This document shows positions 61,501 through 64,000 of a stretch of DNA of 64,000 nt, one piece after another. The position numbers and the translations under genes are program-made. Source of the DNA: Hydractinia symbiolongicarpus (taxonomy: Eukaryota > Cnidaria > Hydrozoa > Anthoathecata > Hydractiniidae); assembly GCF_029227915.1 (NCBI RefSeq), contig NC_079877.1, positions 992,001 through 1,056,000 on the forward strand, read 5' to 3'. Numbering within the stretch: position 1 is the stretch's first letter; the number at the start of each line of letters is the position of its first letter. A model generated the notes under the pieces. It was not told the DNA's origin. It saw only the letters and a program-made list of their open reading frames with translations, and searched no databases.

Positions 61501-64000
61501 GATTTTTTAAATTATTTTTTCACCACTAAAACGTATGAGACTTGTAGTTTTCAAAAATGTTTTCATTTTTGATGAGACGCGGAATAAAAGAAGTTTAATC
61601 GCCGGCAAACGAAAACCCGCGAATTCCCGTAAATCTCGGACTCGGCCCGTATAGCCAAAAGTGTACAAAGAAAGTATCCAGGAAGTAAACTCATTTCCCG
61701 AACGATTTTTTAAATTATTTTTTCACCACTAAAACGCATGATACTTGTAGTTTTCAAAAATTTTTTCATTTTTGATGAGACGCTGAATAAAAGAAGTTTA
61801 ATCGCCGGCAAACGAAAACCAGCGATTTCCCGTAAATCCAGGACTCGGCCCGTATAGTCAAAAGTATACAAGGAAAGTACTCAGGGAGTAAACTCATTTC
61901 CAGAACGATTTTTTATATTACCTTTTCACCACTAAAACGCATGAGTCTTGTAGTTTTCAAAAATGTTTTCATTTTTGATGAGACGCTGAATAAAAGAGGT
62001 TTAATCGCCAGCAAACGAAAACCCGCGAATTCCCGTAAATCTCGGACTCGGCCCGTATAGCCAAAAGTATACAAAGAAAGTATCCAGGAAGTAAACTCAT
62101 TTCCCGAACGATTTTTTAAATTATTTTTTCACCACTAAAACGCATGAGACTCGTAGTTTTTAAAAATGTTTTCATTTTTGATGAGACGCGGAATAAAAGA
62201 AGTTTAATCGCCGGCAAACGAAAACCCGCGATTTCCCGTAAATCGCAGGCTTGGCCCGTATAGTCGAATATATACAAAGAAAGTACTCTGTGAGTACACT
62301 CATTTCCATAACGATTTTTTAAATTATCTTTTCACCACTAAAACGCATGAGACTCGTAGTTTTCAAAAATGGTTTTCATTTTTGATGAGACGCGGAATAA
62401 AAGAAGTTTAATCGCTGGCAAACGAAAACCCGCTATTTCCCGTAAATCCCGGACTCGGCCCGTATAGTCGAAGGTATACAAAGAAAGTGCCCTGCAAGTG
62501 AACTCATTTCCAGAACGATTTTTTAAATTATTTTTTCACCACTAAAACGTATGAGACTTGTAGTTTTCAAAAATGTTTTCATTTTTGATGAGACGCGGAA
62601 TAAAAGAAGTTTAATCGCCGGCAAACTAAAACCCGCGAATTTCCGTAAATCTCGGACTCGGCCCGTATAGCCAAAAGTGTACAAGGAAAGTATCCAGGAA
62701 GTAAACTCATTTCCCGAACGATTTTTTAAATTATTTTTTCACCACTAAAACGCATGAGACTTGTAGTTTTCAAAAATGTTTTCATTTTTGATGAGACGCT
62801 GAATAAAAGAAGTTTAATCGCCGGCAAACGAAAACCAGCGATTTACCGTAAATCCAGGACTCGGCCCGTATAGTCAAAAGTATACAAGGAAAGTACTCAG
62901 GGAGTAAACTCATTTCCAGAACGATTTTTTAAATTACCTTTTCACCACTAAAACGCATGAGTCTTGTAGTTTTCAAAAATGTTTTCATTTTTGATGAGAC
63001 GCTGAATAAAAGAAGTTTAATCGCCGGCAAACGAAAACCCGTGATTTCCCGTAAATCCCGGGCTTGACCCGTATAGTCGAATATATACAAAGAAAGTACC
63101 CTGTGAGTACACTCATTTCCATAACGATTTTTTAAATTATTTTTTCACCCCTAAAACGCATGAGACTCGTAGTTTTCAAAAATGTTTTCATTTTTGATGA
63201 GACGCTGATTAAATGAAGTTTAATCGCCGGCAAACGAAAACCCGCGATTTCCCGTAAATCCCGGGCTTGGCCCGTATAGTCGATTATATACAAAGAAAGT
63301 ACCCTCTGAGTACACTCATTTCCATAACGATTTTTTAAATTATTTTTTCACCACTAAAACGCATGAGACTTGTAGTTTTCAAAAATGTTTTCATTTTTGA
63401 TGAGACGCTGAATAAAAGAAGTTTAATCGCCGGCAAACGAAAACCCGCGATTTCCCGTAAATCCCGGGCTTGGCCCGTATAGTCGAATATATACAAAGAA
63501 AGTACCCTGTGAGTAAACTCATTTCCATAACGATTTTTTAAATTATCTTTTCACCACTAAAACGCATGAGACTCGTAGTTTTCAAAAATGTTTTCATTTT
63601 TGATGAGACGCGGAATAAAAGAAGTTTAATCGCTGGCAAACGAAAACCCGCGATTTCCCGTAAATCCCGGACTCGGCCCGTATAGTCAAAAGTATACAAA
63701 GAAACTACCCAGGGAGTAAACTCATTTCCCGAACGATTTTTTAAATTATGTTTTCGCCACTATAACGCGTGAGACTTGTAGTTTTCAAAAATGTTTTCAT
63801 TTTTGATGAGACGCTTAATGAAAGAGGTTTAATCGCCGGCAAAGGAAAACTAGCGATTTCCCGTAAATCCCGAGCTAGGCCCGTATAGTCGAATGTATAC
63901 AAAGAAAGTACCCAGGGAGTAAACTCATTTCCCGAACGATTTTTTAAATTATTTTTTCACCACTAAAACGCATGAGACTTGTAGTTTTTAAAAATGTTTT
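61501..64000 (+). repeat. Mixed-subtype satellite to the window edge
   Basis: About 12 monomers with no clean internal unit, although 61501-61920 resembles 62521-62940 (CGTATGAG front, GTGTAC tail, then a CCAGG monomer; offset about 1019 bp, 5 monomers plus small insertions). Other markers are CAAAAATTTTTTC (61755), AATGGTTTTCATT with an extra base (62369), TTTCCAGAACG/TTACC/GAGTCTTG monomers, and a GCTGATTAAATG monomer (63203) like unit G. The window ends inside a monomer. Confidence 0.75.

Larger units (their letters stand above)
1..64000. repeat. Satellite array, ~203-bp monomer, about 315 copies
   Basis: The entire window is a head-to-tail tandem array. The phase motif GATTTTTTAAATT recurs every 202-204 bp from 9 (next starts 211, 414, 617, 821, 1023) to 63938, which fits 315 steps averaging 202.95 bp. 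Every monomer I read has the same orientation. The consensus is about 38% GC. Monomers differ by scattered substitutions and rare 1-4 bp indels, and fall into recurring subtypes. No transposon, unique spacer or gene interrupts the array, and both window edges fall inside it. Such arrays are typical of eukaryotic centromeric, pericentromeric or subtelomeric heterochromatin. Which of these applies cannot be decided here, and I do not recognise the family. Confidence 0.98.

Noticed and set aside
1-64000. CRISPR-like array of regularly spaced repeats
   Set aside because: The repeats abut one another with no unique spacers, and the unit is about 203 bp. This is satellite DNA, not repeat-spacer structure.
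1-64000. Identifying the host from the satellite
   Set aside because: I do not recognise this 203-bp family. CpG excess and GC content alone do not distinguish plant, insect, nematode or other hosts, so no name is given.

Overview
The whole 64-kb window is one uninterrupted array of a tandem satellite repeat. The basic monomer is about 203 bp (range seen roughly 199-204). The phase motif GATTTTTTAAATT starts at 9 and the last full copy starts at 63938, which fits 315 monomer steps averaging 202.95 bp. All copies run in the same orientation. I found no unique sequence, no mobile element, no inversion and no flanking DNA at either end, so the array continues past both edges. There is no convincing gene. 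Short open frames of 60-82 codons occur only where a monomer variant has lost a stop, and they recur because the satellite recurs. The layout is typical of eukaryotic heterochromatin (centromeric, pericentromeric or subtelomeric). I do not recognise the satellite family and cannot name the organism. The consensus is about 38% GC and, unusually for AT-rich satellite DNA, is not CpG-depleted (about 13 CpG per monomer against about 7 expected).

The monomer has two contrasting halves. The AT-rich half (consensus positions 1 to about 105) holds two T6 runs spaced 12 bp apart and a 9-bp-stem, 4-nt-loop inverted repeat. The GC-richer half (about 100-150) has four CCCG boxes spaced 10, 9 and 11 bp. 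The segment after that (about 150-203) is the most variable and defines most monomer subtypes.

Above the monomer level there is abundant higher-order structure with no single fixed period. From left to right I see: copies at a 23-monomer distance (126-2840 and 4794-7508); a 3-mer pair (about 2985-4203); a 3.4-monomer segment recurring three times; a 7/6/6-monomer triplet (8050 to about 11900); an 8-mer pair (12180-15427); a 15-mer pair (16642 to about 22665); a 5-mer pair (22690-24560); a 20-monomer-distance pair (24590-26870 and 28649-30930) interleaved with a 5-mer pair (26990-29018); an apparently identical 4-mer pair (31441-33064); a 7-mer pair (36336 to about 38960); a 16-monomer-distance pair (38225-39980 and 41471-43226); a single monomer amplified three times (41004-41612); a 14/13-mer pair (43781 to about 49260) plus a partial third copy; a 10-mer pair (50879-54936); and 6/4-mer and 8/6/4-mer runs (55614-61500). 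Several copies differ from their partner by exactly one or two whole monomers.

Monomer subtypes also segregate along the window. One lineage predominates left of about 24.6-28.5 kb, and an EcoRI-site-bearing lineage with other markers appears only to the right. Together this looks like an array evolving by repeated local unequal exchange or amplification of segments 1-20 monomers long. All copy boundaries and similarity statements come from reading diagnostic variants by eye, not from an alignment.
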